DNA of 64,000 nt from JAFNAG01 sp963824985. Its GTDB lineage: Bacteria; Acidobacteriota; UBA6911. The notes beneath the pieces were generated by a model. That model was not told where the DNA came from and made no database searches. It was given only the letters and a program-made list of their open reading frames with translations. A program made the translations under genes and the position numbers. Location: assembly GCA_963824985.1 (NCBI GenBank), contig CAWGRQ010000024.1, positions 62,001 to 126,000 on the forward strand, given 5' to 3'. Positions 37,499 through 45,550 of this stretch are shown here, one piece after another; positions within the stretch are counted from its first letter, which is position 1, and the number at the start of each line of letters is the position of its first letter.

Positions 37499-37758
37499 CT
37501 AAGTACTCGTGGTCATAATTACGCTAACGTCTGCGGGCGGGCTCCAAGGGATCTCATTAAAGAGAAAAACCTTTCTTGAGCGTCATCGTAACGGATACGG
37601 TGCTCATGCCCACCCGCCCTTCGGGCGCCGGCGGGGCGGCCCTGTCTGCTTTGTCGCTCCTCCTCGACGATGACCGGCATCGCCTTCGTCGTCGCTTCGT
37701 GCATCCAGGGCCGCCGCGCTCGGCGCATACGTTACCGTAATTATGACCACGAGTACTA
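37499..37758. repeat. 260-bp inverted-repeat element inside the trp operon
   Basis: About 23 bases at the left end (agtactcgtggtcataatt and following) recur inverted at the right end (37736-37757). The right arm contains the trpC stop codon. The interior is GC-rich, has no credible gene (a 69-codon minus-strand frame has no start signal or family), and contains gcccacccgcccttcgggcg. The layout is that of a MITE or other small non-autonomous element that inserted at the trpC-trpF junction. Confidence 0.7.
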
Positions 37759-38589
37759 AGCCGCCGCCCCGAGGGCGGAGACAAATTCCGCCATCGCCTT
37801 TCCGGGTGAAGGTGAACGCATGAGCGGCTCCCCGATCAGAAATCCCCGGAATCCGGCCTGAGCCAGACTGCGGACATCATCGGGGGAGCGCAGCCCGCTC
37901 TCCGCCACTGCCACCACATCCCGAGGCAGGAGCGGAGCCAGGCGCCGGCACACATCCAGTGATACTTCGAAGCTTCTCAGATCGCGGTTGTTCACGCCGA
38001 TCAGTCCAGCCCCCGCTTCCAGGGCGTGCTCCAATTCCGATTCGGTATGGACCTCGACCAGGGCGTCCATGCCCAGTCCCTCCGCGCAGATGCGCAGCTC
38101 CCCCAGAGACGCTCCCGGGAGGAGTGCCGCAATCAGGAGCACGGCGTCCGCCCCGGCCAACCGCGCTTCCTGGATCTGGTAAGCATCGATAATGAAATCC
38201 TTGCGCAGCAGAGGCAGATCCGCCCGCCACCGCAAGGAGGCCAGAATTTCGAGGCTTCCCTGAAAATAGGTCGCCTCGGTAAGCACAGAAAGGGCGGCCG
38301 CACCCGATTTCAGATAGGCGCGGGCAATGCCCGCAGGATCAAAATCCGATCGCAGAAGACCGGCCGAAGGCGAAGCCTTCTTGATTTCGGCAATAATGCC
38401 CAGCCTGCGCAACAGCGTTTGCCTCAACGAACGGATCCGTGGCGCCCGATCGAGCGCCATCGCAATCGATTCCGACGGGAATTTGACCTTGGCCTCCATG
38501 ATCTCGGGAAGCCTGGCCCCCATAATCTGTTCCAGAATCGTGCCCGCCAGACTTGCCGGCAGGTGATAATCAGCGGCCGCAATGGTCAT
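37756..38589 (-). CDS. trpC: Indole-3-glycerol phosphate synthase
   Basis: The 277-residue TIM barrel closes CdRP to indole-3-glycerol phosphate. Typical motifs are IAEIKKASPSAG (catalytic Lys), LSVLTEATYFQGS, LLRKDFIIDAYQI (Lys), LIGVNNRDLRSFEV and VAESGLRSPDDV. The start overlaps trpG by four bases (ATGA), a tight coupling. The stop lies inside the right arm of the inverted-repeat element, so the last one or two codons may have been replaced by the insertion. The protein still ends at a normal length. Confidence 0.96.
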   Translation of the reverse strand: MTIAAADYHLPASLAGTILEQIMGARLPEIMEAKVKFPSESIAMALDRAPRIRSLRQTLLRRLGIIAEIKKASPSAGLLRSDFDPAGIARAYLKSGAAALSVLTEATYFQGSLEILASLRWRADLPLLRKDFIIDAYQIQEARLAGADAVLLIAALLPGASLGELRICAEGLGMDALVEVHTESELEHALEAGAGLIGVNNRDLRSFEVSLDVCRRLAPLLPRDVVAVAESGLRSPDDVRSLAQAGFRGFLIGEPLMRSPSPGKAMAEFVSALGAAA

Positions 38590-39212
38590 GGCAATCCACC
38601 CGATTCATGTCTGCGGGCGGGGCCCGAATACCCGCCTTCCGTGCACTCCGTCAGCGACAGGAAATTGCGCAACAGGTTCATCCCCCCCTCAGTCAGGATT
38701 GATTCAGGGTGAAACTGAACCCCCTCCACGGTGAATGACCGGTGCCGTAAGCCCATGATCACCCCATCCGGCGTTCTGGCCGAGATCTCCAGGCACTCGG
38801 GGAGATGTTGCTCGGCGACCACCAGAGAATGGTACCGTGTGGCACGGAACGGGTCCGGCAGGCCGGCAAAAATCGTTCGGCCGTCATGGTGGATTTCGCT
38901 GGTCTTGCCGTGCATGATCGCGGGCGCAGGCGTCACCCTGCCGCCGAATGCGGCGCCAATCGCCTGATGCCCGAGACACACTCCCAGGATAGGTATCCGG
39001 CCGGAAAAACAGCGGATGGCTTCGACAATGATCCCCGCGGCTTCGGGCCGGCCCGGGCCCGGGGACACGACGAGGGCCGCTGGAGCCAGCCTCTCGATCT
39101 CTGCCACCGTGACGGCATCGTTGCGGACCACGAGCAGGCGCTGCCCCAACTCTCCCAGATACTGAACCAGATTGAACGTGAACGAATCGTAGTTGTCGAT
39201 GACCAGAATCAT
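38586..39212 (-). CDS. trpG: Anthranilate synthase component II (glutamine amidotransferase)
   Basis: The 208-residue class I amidotransferase supplies ammonia to TrpE. The nucleophile Cys is in PILGVCLGHQAIG and the His-Glu pair in GVQFHPESILT. The N-terminus MILVIDNYDSFTFNLVQYL is typical. The family also serves as PabA in folate synthesis; operon context makes tryptophan the main role. It is coupled to trpC by a 4-base overlap, leaving no room for trpD in its usual place. Confidence 0.96.
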   Translation of the reverse strand: MILVIDNYDSFTFNLVQYLGELGQRLLVVRNDAVTVAEIERLAPAALVVSPGPGRPEAAGIIVEAIRCFSGRIPILGVCLGHQAIGAAFGGRVTPAPAIMHGKTSEIHHDGRTIFAGLPDPFRATRYHSLVVAEQHLPECLEISARTPDGVIMGLRHRSFTVEGVQFHPESILTEGGMNLLRNFLSLTECTEGGYSGPARRHESGGLP

Positions 39213-39330
39213 GGTTTCGCCTGCACTCTATTCGCGAGCCCCGCGGCTCTGAGGACCCGCCGGCATTTCCGGATCCTCCTATGAACAATGATACTCCACA
39301 CCACGTAAGCGCGCATGCCGGAGGCTTCGC

Positions 39331-40809
39331 TCAACGCAGCCCCTGGTGCGCGAATTCGACGGCGCGCAGCAGCGCCCTCGCCTTGTTCATCGATTCCTCC
39401 CGTTCGCGTTCGGGCTGAGAATCGGCGACGATTCCCCCGCCGGCTTGAATGTAGGCCATGCCGTCCTTGATCACCAGGGTCCGCAGGGCAATGCAGGTAT
39501 CCAGGTTGCCGGAAAAATCGACGTAGCCGACCGCCCCGCCATAAATCCCGCGGCGGCAGGGCTCCAGTTCCTCGATGATTTCCATGGCGCGCACCTTGGG
39601 CGCCCCGGAGACCGTGCCCGCCGGGAGGCAGGCCTCCAGGGCATGAAAGCAATCAAGGTCTTCGCGCAGGCGCCCTTCCACGCTGCTGACCAGATGCATG
39701 ACGTGGCTGTATTTCTCGATGCGCATCAGGTCAGTAACCTTCACACTCCCGAAATCGCATACCCGTCCGAGATCATTGCGCCCAAGATCGACGAGCATCA
39801 CGTGTTCGGCGCGTTCCTTTTCATCCGCCAGCAACTCCCGGGCCAGCCGCTCATCATCTTCCGGCGTGGCGCCGCGCGGGCGGGTACCGGCGATGGGGCC
39901 GTACTCGACGCGCCGTCCCCGGACTTTCACCAGCATCTCGGGCGAAGCACCCACCAGGCTCAGCCGGTCCATGCGGAGAAAAATCATGTACGGCGAAGGA
40001 TTGATGAACCGCAAGGCGCGGTAGATGTCGAACGGATCGCAGGTGATCTTCATCGCCAGGCGCTGGGAGAGCACGACTTGGAATATGTCGCCGGCCCTGA
40101 TATAGGATTTTGCCTTTTCGACATTCTCATAGTACCGGGACGCGGTAAGATTGGAAACCGGTTCGGGAAGCGCAGCGCTGGGAGCCGGGGGCGGCAGTGA
40201 AATTGGAGCCGTGAGGCGTTTCTCAACCTGTTCGATGCGCAGCAGGGCATCACGATACCCGGTCTCCAGGCTCCGGGTTCCATCCGGATTCAGGATGTTG
40301 GCGATTATGTGGATCCGATGCCGCAGGTGATCGAAGGCCAGAATGGTCGAGAAGTACATGACATGGAAATCGTCAAGCCCCAGGTCGTCGGCGGTCAGGG
40401 AGGGGAGCTTCTCCGACTGGCGCACCAGATCGTAACCGAAATACCCGACGCCGCCGGCCAGGAACGGAGGCAGATCGGGCATCGGCACGCCACGGTACCT
40501 GCGCGATATTTCCCGCAACCGGTCATAAGGCCTCCCCGTCGACACGGAAGTTTCCCCCATCTCCTCGGTAATGATCTCCTCACCGCGACCGCGAATGACC
40601 AGGAATGGATCCCAGCCGATGAATGAGTAACGCGCCAGGCGCTCTCCCCCCTCCACGCTTTCCAGAAGGAAGACCCGGTTCCTCCCCTTGGCGACGCGAA
40701 GGAAAGCCGCCGCAGGGGTCAGCAGATCTCCAAGGATGTCCTTGTGAACCGGGATCACGCTCCCCTGCCGGGAGAGTTCCTTCATCTCTGCCAATGACGG
40801 ATATATCAT
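39331..40809 (-). CDS. trpE: Anthranilate synthase component I
   Basis: The 492-residue enzyme makes anthranilate from chorismate. The LLES motif of the tryptophan feedback site is present (VFLLESVEGGERLARYSF). The chorismate-binding half has PEMLVKVRGRRVEYGPIAGTR, LVDLGRNDLGRVC and LPAGTVSGAPKVRAMEIIEE. TGAGGA lies upstream of the ATG. It is the first structural gene after the leader and terminator at 40864-41028, so its expression should be attenuated when charged tRNA-Trp is plentiful. Confidence 0.97.
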   Translation of the reverse strand: MIYPSLAEMKELSRQGSVIPVHKDILGDLLTPAAAFLRVAKGRNRVFLLESVEGGERLARYSFIGWDPFLVIRGRGEEIITEEMGETSVSTGRPYDRLREISRRYRGVPMPDLPPFLAGGVGYFGYDLVRQSEKLPSLTADDLGLDDFHVMYFSTILAFDHLRHRIHIIANILNPDGTRSLETGYRDALLRIEQVEKRLTAPISLPPPAPSAALPEPVSNLTASRYYENVEKAKSYIRAGDIFQVVLSQRLAMKITCDPFDIYRALRFINPSPYMIFLRMDRLSLVGASPEMLVKVRGRRVEYGPIAGTRPRGATPEDDERLARELLADEKERAEHVMLVDLGRNDLGRVCDFGSVKVTDLMRIEKYSHVMHLVSSVEGRLREDLDCFHALEACLPAGTVSGAPKVRAMEIIEELEPCRRGIYGGAVGYVDFSGNLDTCIALRTLVIKDGMAYIQAGGGIVADSQPEREREESMNKARALLRAVEFAHQGLR

Positions 40810-40863
40810 GGTTTCCTCATTACCGTCCGGCCAGGCGCAGCCACCGGGCGTGCCACCGATCCC

Positions 40864-40903
40864 AAAAACAAAAAAGCCGTGAACGATTGCAGCTGTTCAC
40901 GGC
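40864..40903 (-). terminator. trp operon attenuator terminator
   Basis: On the minus strand GCCGTGAAC (40903-40895) pairs with GTTCACGGC (40884-40876) around a ten-base loop, followed directly by TTTTTTGTTTTT. It sits 33 bases after the leader-peptide stop and 55 bases before trpE. A competing antiterminator is possible: GCTGCTCGCTGC at 40958-40947, within the last codons of the leader, can form 10 of 12 pairs with the 5' arm GCCGTGAACAGC (including one G-U). A stalled ribosome would leave that segment free; a ribosome at the stop codon would cover it. Confidence 0.85.
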
Positions 40904-40935
40904 ATTCTCCATTTACTTCCGAATCGTACCCGGTT

Positions 40936-41028
40936 TCAGGAGACTGGCAGCGAGCAGCCTGCGAGGCATGCGGCCGCCCTGCGCCAACACCAGAAGCCTG
41001 ATTCCTGAATCCTCTCCGTTCTATTCAT
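40936..41028 (-). CDS. trpL: trp operon leader peptide (Trp-Cys-Trp)
   Basis: A 30-codon frame runs from ATG at 41028 to TGA at 40936. CAGGA lies eight bases upstream of the ATG, a good ribosome binding site. Codons 13 and 15 are TGG, giving SGFWCWRR. The peptide has no other feature and is too short for standard gene calling. Its function is ribosome stalling when charged tRNA-Trp is scarce. The segment around the Trp codons can partly pair with the downstream segment 40945-40958, which in turn can pair with the terminator's 5' arm; this gives the alternative 1:2, 2:3 and 3:4 structures of a classical attenuator. Trp is a rare residue, so two in three codons just upstream of a terminator and trpE is strong evidence. 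Confidence 0.85.
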   Translation of the reverse strand: MNRTERIQESGFWCWRRAAACLAGCSLPVS

Positions 41029-41176
41029 GTACGATTCCTGGGATACACTTGTATCACAGACGCACAATCCCAGCAACGACGGAAATTCTGGAGTGGCCGG
41101 CAGAAGTACTACCTTCAGAACGCCCGAAGGATGTGTCAGGCTTGCAACACGCCGATCCGGGAACCGAGGCTATACT

Positions 41177-41205
41177 TTGTCCTGTCACAAGTCAATTGCT
41201 ACAAT
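41177..41205 (+). promoter_or_regulatory. Candidate sigma-70-like promoter for lpxC
   Basis: TTGTCC (41177-41182), a 17-base spacer and TACAAT (41200-41205, five of six consensus). It lies about 130 bases upstream of the lpxC start and is divergent from the trp leader. Confidence 0.5.
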
Positions 41206-41337
41206 CTATGTGGTTTACAGTCTGGTGGCCGCCCTTGTGGATTTCGGCATGAAATTTGCATAAAAGTTAGGTTTATCTCTGGGATAGCACAGTGGAGTGG
41301 CATAAGTGATTCACCAATAATCTGCGCAAAGGAAATC

Positions 41338-42228
41338 ATGTTCAGACACCAGAGAACCCTGAAGGATCGCCTGCATTTTGAAGGGATCGGCCTCCACACC
41401 GGTTATTCTGTTCATCTCGATCTCGTGCCGGCCCCCGAAGGCACCGGCATCGTATTCCGGCGCACGGACCTGAGGAATTTTGAAATCGAAGCCACGCGAT
41501 CTCACGTCGCCAGAGTCAGCTACGCTACGACCCTGATGAAAAAGGGGGTCATGATCTCCACGGTCGAGCATCTGCTGTCGGCTCTATATGGCTTGGGTAT
41601 CGACAACCTCTTCATCGACATCAATTCCATGGAGGTCCCGATCATGGATGGGAGCGGGCGGATCTTCATCGAGGGGATTGAGGAGGTAGGCCTCAGGGAG
41701 CAGGAGGACCTGCGCGAATACCTGGTCATCCAGGAACCGATCGAGGTCTGCCACGGAGACAAGGTCGCGGGTGTCTACCCCGCACCCATACCCAGCGCGA
41801 CGTATATCATCAATTTCGAGCACAGCGCGATCGGGCGTCAGCAGATCGACCTCGACCTCACTCCGGAAAGTTATCGCTCCGAGATCGGTGCGGCGCGCAC
41901 ATTCGGGTTCGTCTCCGATGTGGAGTACCTGCGCAAGAGCGGACTGATCCGCGGCGGTTCGCTGGAGAACGCCGTCGTTCTGGACGATTCCGGCATCGTA
42001 AACTGCGAGCTTCGTTTTCCCGACGAGTTTGTCCGCCACAAGATGCTCGACCTGCTTGGAGACATCTCTCTGATCGGACGCCCGATTATCGGCCACCTCC
42101 ATGCGGACCGGGCCGGACATGCCATTCATGCGGCGCTGGCGGACCGCATCGCCCGTGATCGGAAGGCGCATCGCGTTTGCACACTCCCCGAGCTGGAAGC
42201 CGAGGCCGCTATCGAGAAAGCCGTGTGA
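41338..42228 (+). CDS. lpxC: UDP-3-O-acyl-N-acetylglucosamine deacetylase
   Basis: The 296-residue zinc hydrolase performs the first committed step of lipid A synthesis in the cytoplasm. Zinc ligands are in STVEHLLSAL (His) and HKMLDLLGD (His and Asp). The catalytic His is in DRAGHAIH. The start MFRHQRTLKDRLHFEGIGLH has AAAGGA upstream; the longer upstream frame has no family support. Its presence shows the organism makes an LPS-type outer membrane. Confidence 0.95.
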   Translation: MFRHQRTLKDRLHFEGIGLHTGYSVHLDLVPAPEGTGIVFRRTDLRNFEIEATRSHVARVSYATTLMKKGVMISTVEHLLSALYGLGIDNLFIDINSMEVPIMDGSGRIFIEGIEEVGLREQEDLREYLVIQEPIEVCHGDKVAGVYPAPIPSATYIINFEHSAIGRQQIDLDLTPESYRSEIGAARTFGFVSDVEYLRKSGLIRGGSLENAVVLDDSGIVNCELRFPDEFVRHKMLDLLGDISLIGRPIIGHLHADRAGHAIHAALADRIARDRKAHRVCTLPELEAEAAIEKAV

Positions 42229-42261
42229 CGGCTGCCAGGCCGATTCCAAGCTTGGGGAGAG

Positions 42262-42550
42262 CGGTCATTAGTTAGTTTCTGTCGCGCAATTCCGTAAATG
42301 GCCGGTCAGTTCACCACGCCCCGAAGTGGCTCAAGAGAGTAGCCGGGGGCGCAAGCCCCCGGATAGGATATTGCATATCGAAGAGCCCCGGCAGGGGCGA
42401 AAGGCCTTGCAGGCCAATGCTTTTCTGTCGCTGGGGGCTCGACGCTCGGTTTCCGGCGAACCCCAGGCTTGCGCCCGGGGCTACTCTCTTGGCGCCCTTC
42501 CGGGGCTGGACCGGCCCGGATACAGAGTTTCGCGACAGAAATTAGTCAGG
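42262..42550. repeat. Nested inverted-repeat element downstream of lpxC
   Basis: The outer arms are tagtttctgtcgcg (42273-42286) and cgcgacagaaatta (42531-42544). Inside are agagagtagcc with ggctactctct, and GC-rich blocks gggggcgcaagccccc and ccccaggcttgcgcccgggg. The architecture resembles the palindromic element at 21421-21747, but the sequence blocks differ. It fills nearly all of the gap between lpxC and the convergent cyclase gene. No gene is visible within it. Confidence 0.65.
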
Positions 42551-42561
42551 GCAATTCCAAC

Positions 42562-43191
42562 CTACCCGGGGGAGCGTAAGATGGCGCGCACGGGCGATCC
42601 ATCCGCGCCGGCGAGCTTGAGGGGAAGGCAGATCAGTTCGTAATCGCCCGGGGGCACGTGCCCCAGCCGCAGCCCCTCCAGAATGGCAATCCCCTGACCA
42701 CCCAGCAACCTGTGACATCGGAGGCTCTTGCTGGAGGATTCCTCGATGGACGGAGCGTCGGTCCCGAACAGCAGCAGCTTCCGCCCGGCCAGAAACGAGG
42801 CGCCGTCCTCGGTCACGAATACAAAATCCCCGGGGAAACGATCTTCATTCACATGGCTGGCGCCGGTCCGAAACAGAGCCCGCTCCACGCCCTCCCAATC
42901 CAGGCCTCCCAGAAAAGTGGCGGTCAGGGTCTTTTGCCCATCTGGAACGGCGAAAACCCGCGCCGTTCCCAAGCCGGGATGCAAAGGGAAGGCTGCCATG
43001 TCCGGCCAGTCATCGTCGAAGTGATAGGGTGCATCCATATGGGTGCCTGTATGCGCGCTCATCGTGATCGCAGAAACATTACACGAATCACCCCGGCGAA
43101 TCTGCATTGACCACCGGCGCCGGAACTTCTGATCGCCGGGCCATACGGCGATTGATTCATTGAGGGTTTGCGAAATGTCATAGACCGGCAT
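42562..43191 (-). CDS. kynB: Cyclase-family metal hydrolase, kynurenine-formamidase-like
   Basis: The 209-residue protein has the family metal-binding motif HTGTHMDAPYHF and the preceding YDISQTLNESIAVWPGDQKF typical of KynB-type arylformamidases, which hydrolyse N-formylkynurenine in tryptophan breakdown. A second typical segment is FGTDAPSIEES. The usual length is 205-215. The family also includes other amide and ester hydrolases, and no other kynurenine-pathway gene is visible, so the substrate is inferred. AGGAG precedes the ATG. Confidence 0.75.
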   Translation of the reverse strand: MPVYDISQTLNESIAVWPGDQKFRRRWSMQIRRGDSCNVSAITMSAHTGTHMDAPYHFDDDWPDMAAFPLHPGLGTARVFAVPDGQKTLTATFLGGLDWEGVERALFRTGASHVNEDRFPGDFVFVTEDGASFLAGRKLLLFGTDAPSIEESSSKSLRCHRLLGGQGIAILEGLRLGHVPPGDYELICLPLKLAGADGSPVRAILRSPG

Positions 43192-43296
43192 GCTGCTCCT
43201 GGCCTTCCATCTGGATGGTGAACCGCTGACGACGGCTGGTGCCGCAGAACTGATCCCTGAACCTCATACAGCCATCTAGATTCTGTCGCGAAACAC

Positions 43297-43496
43297 AATT
43301 ATTTAGCCTTTTAAAAAGCAGCCGCGGATTCCACGGATTCCATCGATTTAAATGCATCGGGCGGGCGCATGTCGAGGCGCGCCAAATGATGTCGTTTTTT
43401 GCCAGCCTCCTGAAGAGTGCGGGAAACACTCCCCTACTGGCAGTACCTTCAACAAATCTGTGGAATCCGTGAAATCCGTGGCCGCTTTCTGCTGCC
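43297..43496 (+). repeat. MITE-like dispersed repeat family, copy A
   Basis: It begins aattatttagcc, then a left end with gcagccgcggattccacgg. A conserved centre contains cgaggcgcgccaaatgatgt. The right end is ggaatccgtgaaatccgtgg followed by ccgctttctgctgcc, which is an imperfect inverted repeat of the left end. Copies B (49033-49210) and C (59887-60073) share ends and centre. It has no coding capacity. Confidence 0.8.
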
Positions 43497-43563
43497 TCTG
43501 ACCATATGCCCAGACAGTTACCGCGAAACGCACGGCCAAGACCCGGGAGTTTCGCGCCCGGAA

Positions 43564-44328
43564 CTATTTGGGTGGCACGGGCTTGGCGAATGTGCTGTCG
43601 GGAAGATTGCCGTTATAAGCGATTTTCTCGACGAACTGCTGCGACACCTGGCGGCCATTCTCGTAGGTGTCGATGCGCATCGTTGTGTTAATCCCCTGAA
43701 TCATGTGCCACTGGCTGAACTCCTGGACTACCCGAAGGCGAACTCCCCGTTTGTCCACGGACTGATACTCAAGTTTGGCCGGCAATCTGCTCATGCGGTC
43801 AAAATAGATCGTTACCTCGTCATTCTCAGGATCGATGAGCCTGACCATTTCCTGTTGTACATTATTTTCCGAGGGACCCAGATAGAAGAGCTTATTGTTC
43901 GGGTCCTGGTAGCGGAAGCGGAAAATCGCCTCAATATTGTGTTTCACTGCCTTTTTAAAATCCGCCAATTCTTCAGGGGTTGCGTCACGGGTAGGTTTCT
44001 GGCCTTGGAGAATCCACCCTTCGTTTTTCTGCAGGTCAAAGACAGACACATCGCGCTCCAGGCGCCGGCTCCCCAGTTCGAACCGGCTCTTGTCGGGCAG
44101 CCGGGTATAGTCGTTGAATCTCGCCAGGCCGAGGGTGTTCCCAAAACGATCAATCGGAAAGTAGTTACCCTCGGATGCGATGTCGACGACTTTGAGGTAG
44201 ACTTCTCCCCCCAGGGCCTGGATAGCGTCTTTAAACAGCTTGGTGATTCTCTCCTCGTCCTGGCCGCGCACAAAAGGCCGGCTGCCAAGAAGCAGGGCCA
44301 GCGCGAAAAACAGCGCCAGTTTCCTCAT
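43564..44328 (-). CDS. Exported hypothetical protein, outer-membrane lipoprotein-sorting (LolA/LolB-like) type
   Basis: The 254-residue protein has a signal peptide (MRKLALFFALALLLGSRPFVRG). The body is predicted beta-rich, with phrases such as YLKVVDIASEGNYFPIDRFG, DYTRLPDKSRFEL and YFDRMSRLPAKLEYQSVDKRG that resemble the half-barrel proteins annotated as outer-membrane lipoprotein-sorting in acidobacteria. No lipobox Cys or catalytic residue is evident. AAAGGTGA precedes the start. The assignment is by overall pattern only. Confidence 0.6.
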   Translation of the reverse strand: MRKLALFFALALLLGSRPFVRGQDEERITKLFKDAIQALGGEVYLKVVDIASEGNYFPIDRFGNTLGLARFNDYTRLPDKSRFELGSRRLERDVSVFDLQKNEGWILQGQKPTRDATPEELADFKKAVKHNIEAIFRFRYQDPNNKLFYLGPSENNVQQEMVRLIDPENDEVTIYFDRMSRLPAKLEYQSVDKRGVRLRVVQEFSQWHMIQGINTTMRIDTYENGRQVSQQFVEKIAYNGNLPDSTFAKPVPPK

Positions 44329-44364
44329 CGCTCGTCACCTTTCTTGACCGGGCAGTCGAATGCT

Positions 44365-45417
44365 TCAGCTGCCGATATATTTTGCATAGACCCGCCGCGC
44401 CTCACCCGGATCCCGGGTCCCGTGGATGATGGCCCGTCCATCCCGGAACAGGGCGATGTCAAACCCATCCAGCCGGGCCCGCAGAATGAACTCGTTGTAA
44501 GTTACGGATCCGAGGGGCGCAAGGCGATCGGCAATCGGCTGGAACTCCACCAGGTTCGACAATTCCCTGGTCACCTGGACGGCATCGCGGCCACACAGGG
44601 ACTGGCCTCGACCCTCGTGTCTGCCTTCGAGGAATTCGAAAATTCCCTTTCCACAGGCCGGGCACTCCGGATTCCGGGCCATTTGATCGAGATTCAGGCT
44701 CCAGATCTGGTTGTTCCACAGATCCACGCTCGTCAGCTTGCGGTTAAGTCGATCCACCTGGCCGGTCAGGAGCTTGAGCGCCTCGGCGGCTTGCAGGGAG
44801 GCAACCAGGTGCACAATCGGGCCGATGATCCCGGCGGTATCACAGGTCGGCGAACTGCCGGCCGGGGGGAGCTGCTCCAGGACGCAGCGCAGGCAGGGTG
44901 TGGTGCCCGGCAGGAATGCCAGACACATCCCGTATGCCCCTACGCAGGCGCCATAAACCCAAGGCACATTCCATTTCAGGCTGGCGTCATTGAGCAGAAA
45001 CCGGGTCTCGAAGTTATCTGTTCCGTCGAGGATCAAGTCATGTCCCGGCGCCAGAGAGGAAATGGACCCGGCATTCACATCGAGCGTCTTTTCCACCAGG
45101 TCCACACTGCTGTTGATCCCGGCCAGATGTCGAACTGCAGCCACCGCCTTGGGCAACCCGGCGCGGCAGTCCGCCTCCGTGAACAGCGACTGGCGCTGCA
45201 GGTTTGATGCTTCGATATAATCGCGATCGGCGATGGTCAGCCGGCCGACACCGGCACGGGTCAGGATTTCCGCCAAAACGGTCCCGAGCCCGCCGCACCC
45301 GACCAGCAGTACCCGCTTGCGGGCCAGCTCCCGTTGCCCGGCGGCTCCCAGGCCCGGGAAAAGGATTTGCCGGGAATAGCGCCCATCCAACGCCGAATCG
45401 GGATCCTCAAATGCCAT
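44365..45417 (-). CDS. ThiF/MoeB-family ubiquitin-like-protein adenylyltransferase
   Basis: The protein is about 350 residues. The Rossmann ATP-binding motif is VLLVGCGGLGTVLAEILTRAGVG, followed by IADRDYIEASNLQRQ and the acceptor-binding Asp in LILDGTDNFETRFLLND. Two CxxC pairs for structural zinc are present (CLRC and CPAC). It adenylates the C-terminus of ThiS or MoaD for sulfur transfer in thiamine or molybdopterin synthesis. No thi, moa or rhodanese gene is adjacent, so the partner is undetermined. The start is uncertain: an upstream ATG at 45459 is possible, and AGGAGG lies 14 bases before the ATG used here. Confidence 0.82.
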   Translation of the reverse strand: MAFEDPDSALDGRYSRQILFPGLGAAGQRELARKRVLLVGCGGLGTVLAEILTRAGVGRLTIADRDYIEASNLQRQSLFTEADCRAGLPKAVAAVRHLAGINSSVDLVEKTLDVNAGSISSLAPGHDLILDGTDNFETRFLLNDASLKWNVPWVYGACVGAYGMCLAFLPGTTPCLRCVLEQLPPAGSSPTCDTAGIIGPIVHLVASLQAAEALKLLTGQVDRLNRKLTSVDLWNNQIWSLNLDQMARNPECPACGKGIFEFLEGRHEGRGQSLCGRDAVQVTRELSNLVEFQPIADRLAPLGSVTYNEFILRARLDGFDIALFRDGRAIIHGTRDPGEARRVYAKYIGS

Positions 45418-45550
45418 CGCTATCTTCGCAGCCTCCTGTTTTAAGACTACAGGCATCATTTCATAAAATCCAGTAATTGGACCCGGTTTTCCACCCCCGT
45501 GTCCTCTCTGGTATAATACGGCGGTTCATCGACAGGAGATTCAGGCAACC

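Noticed and set aside
37519..37784. Small Arg-rich frames inside the trp-operon inverted-repeat element
   Set aside because: No ribosome binding site or conserved pattern; they overlap each other and the element arms.
40623..41252. 209-codon plus-strand frame running through the trp leader region
   Set aside because: It is antisense to the trpE start and to the leader/terminator, has no recognisable domain, and would span a terminator and a promoter.
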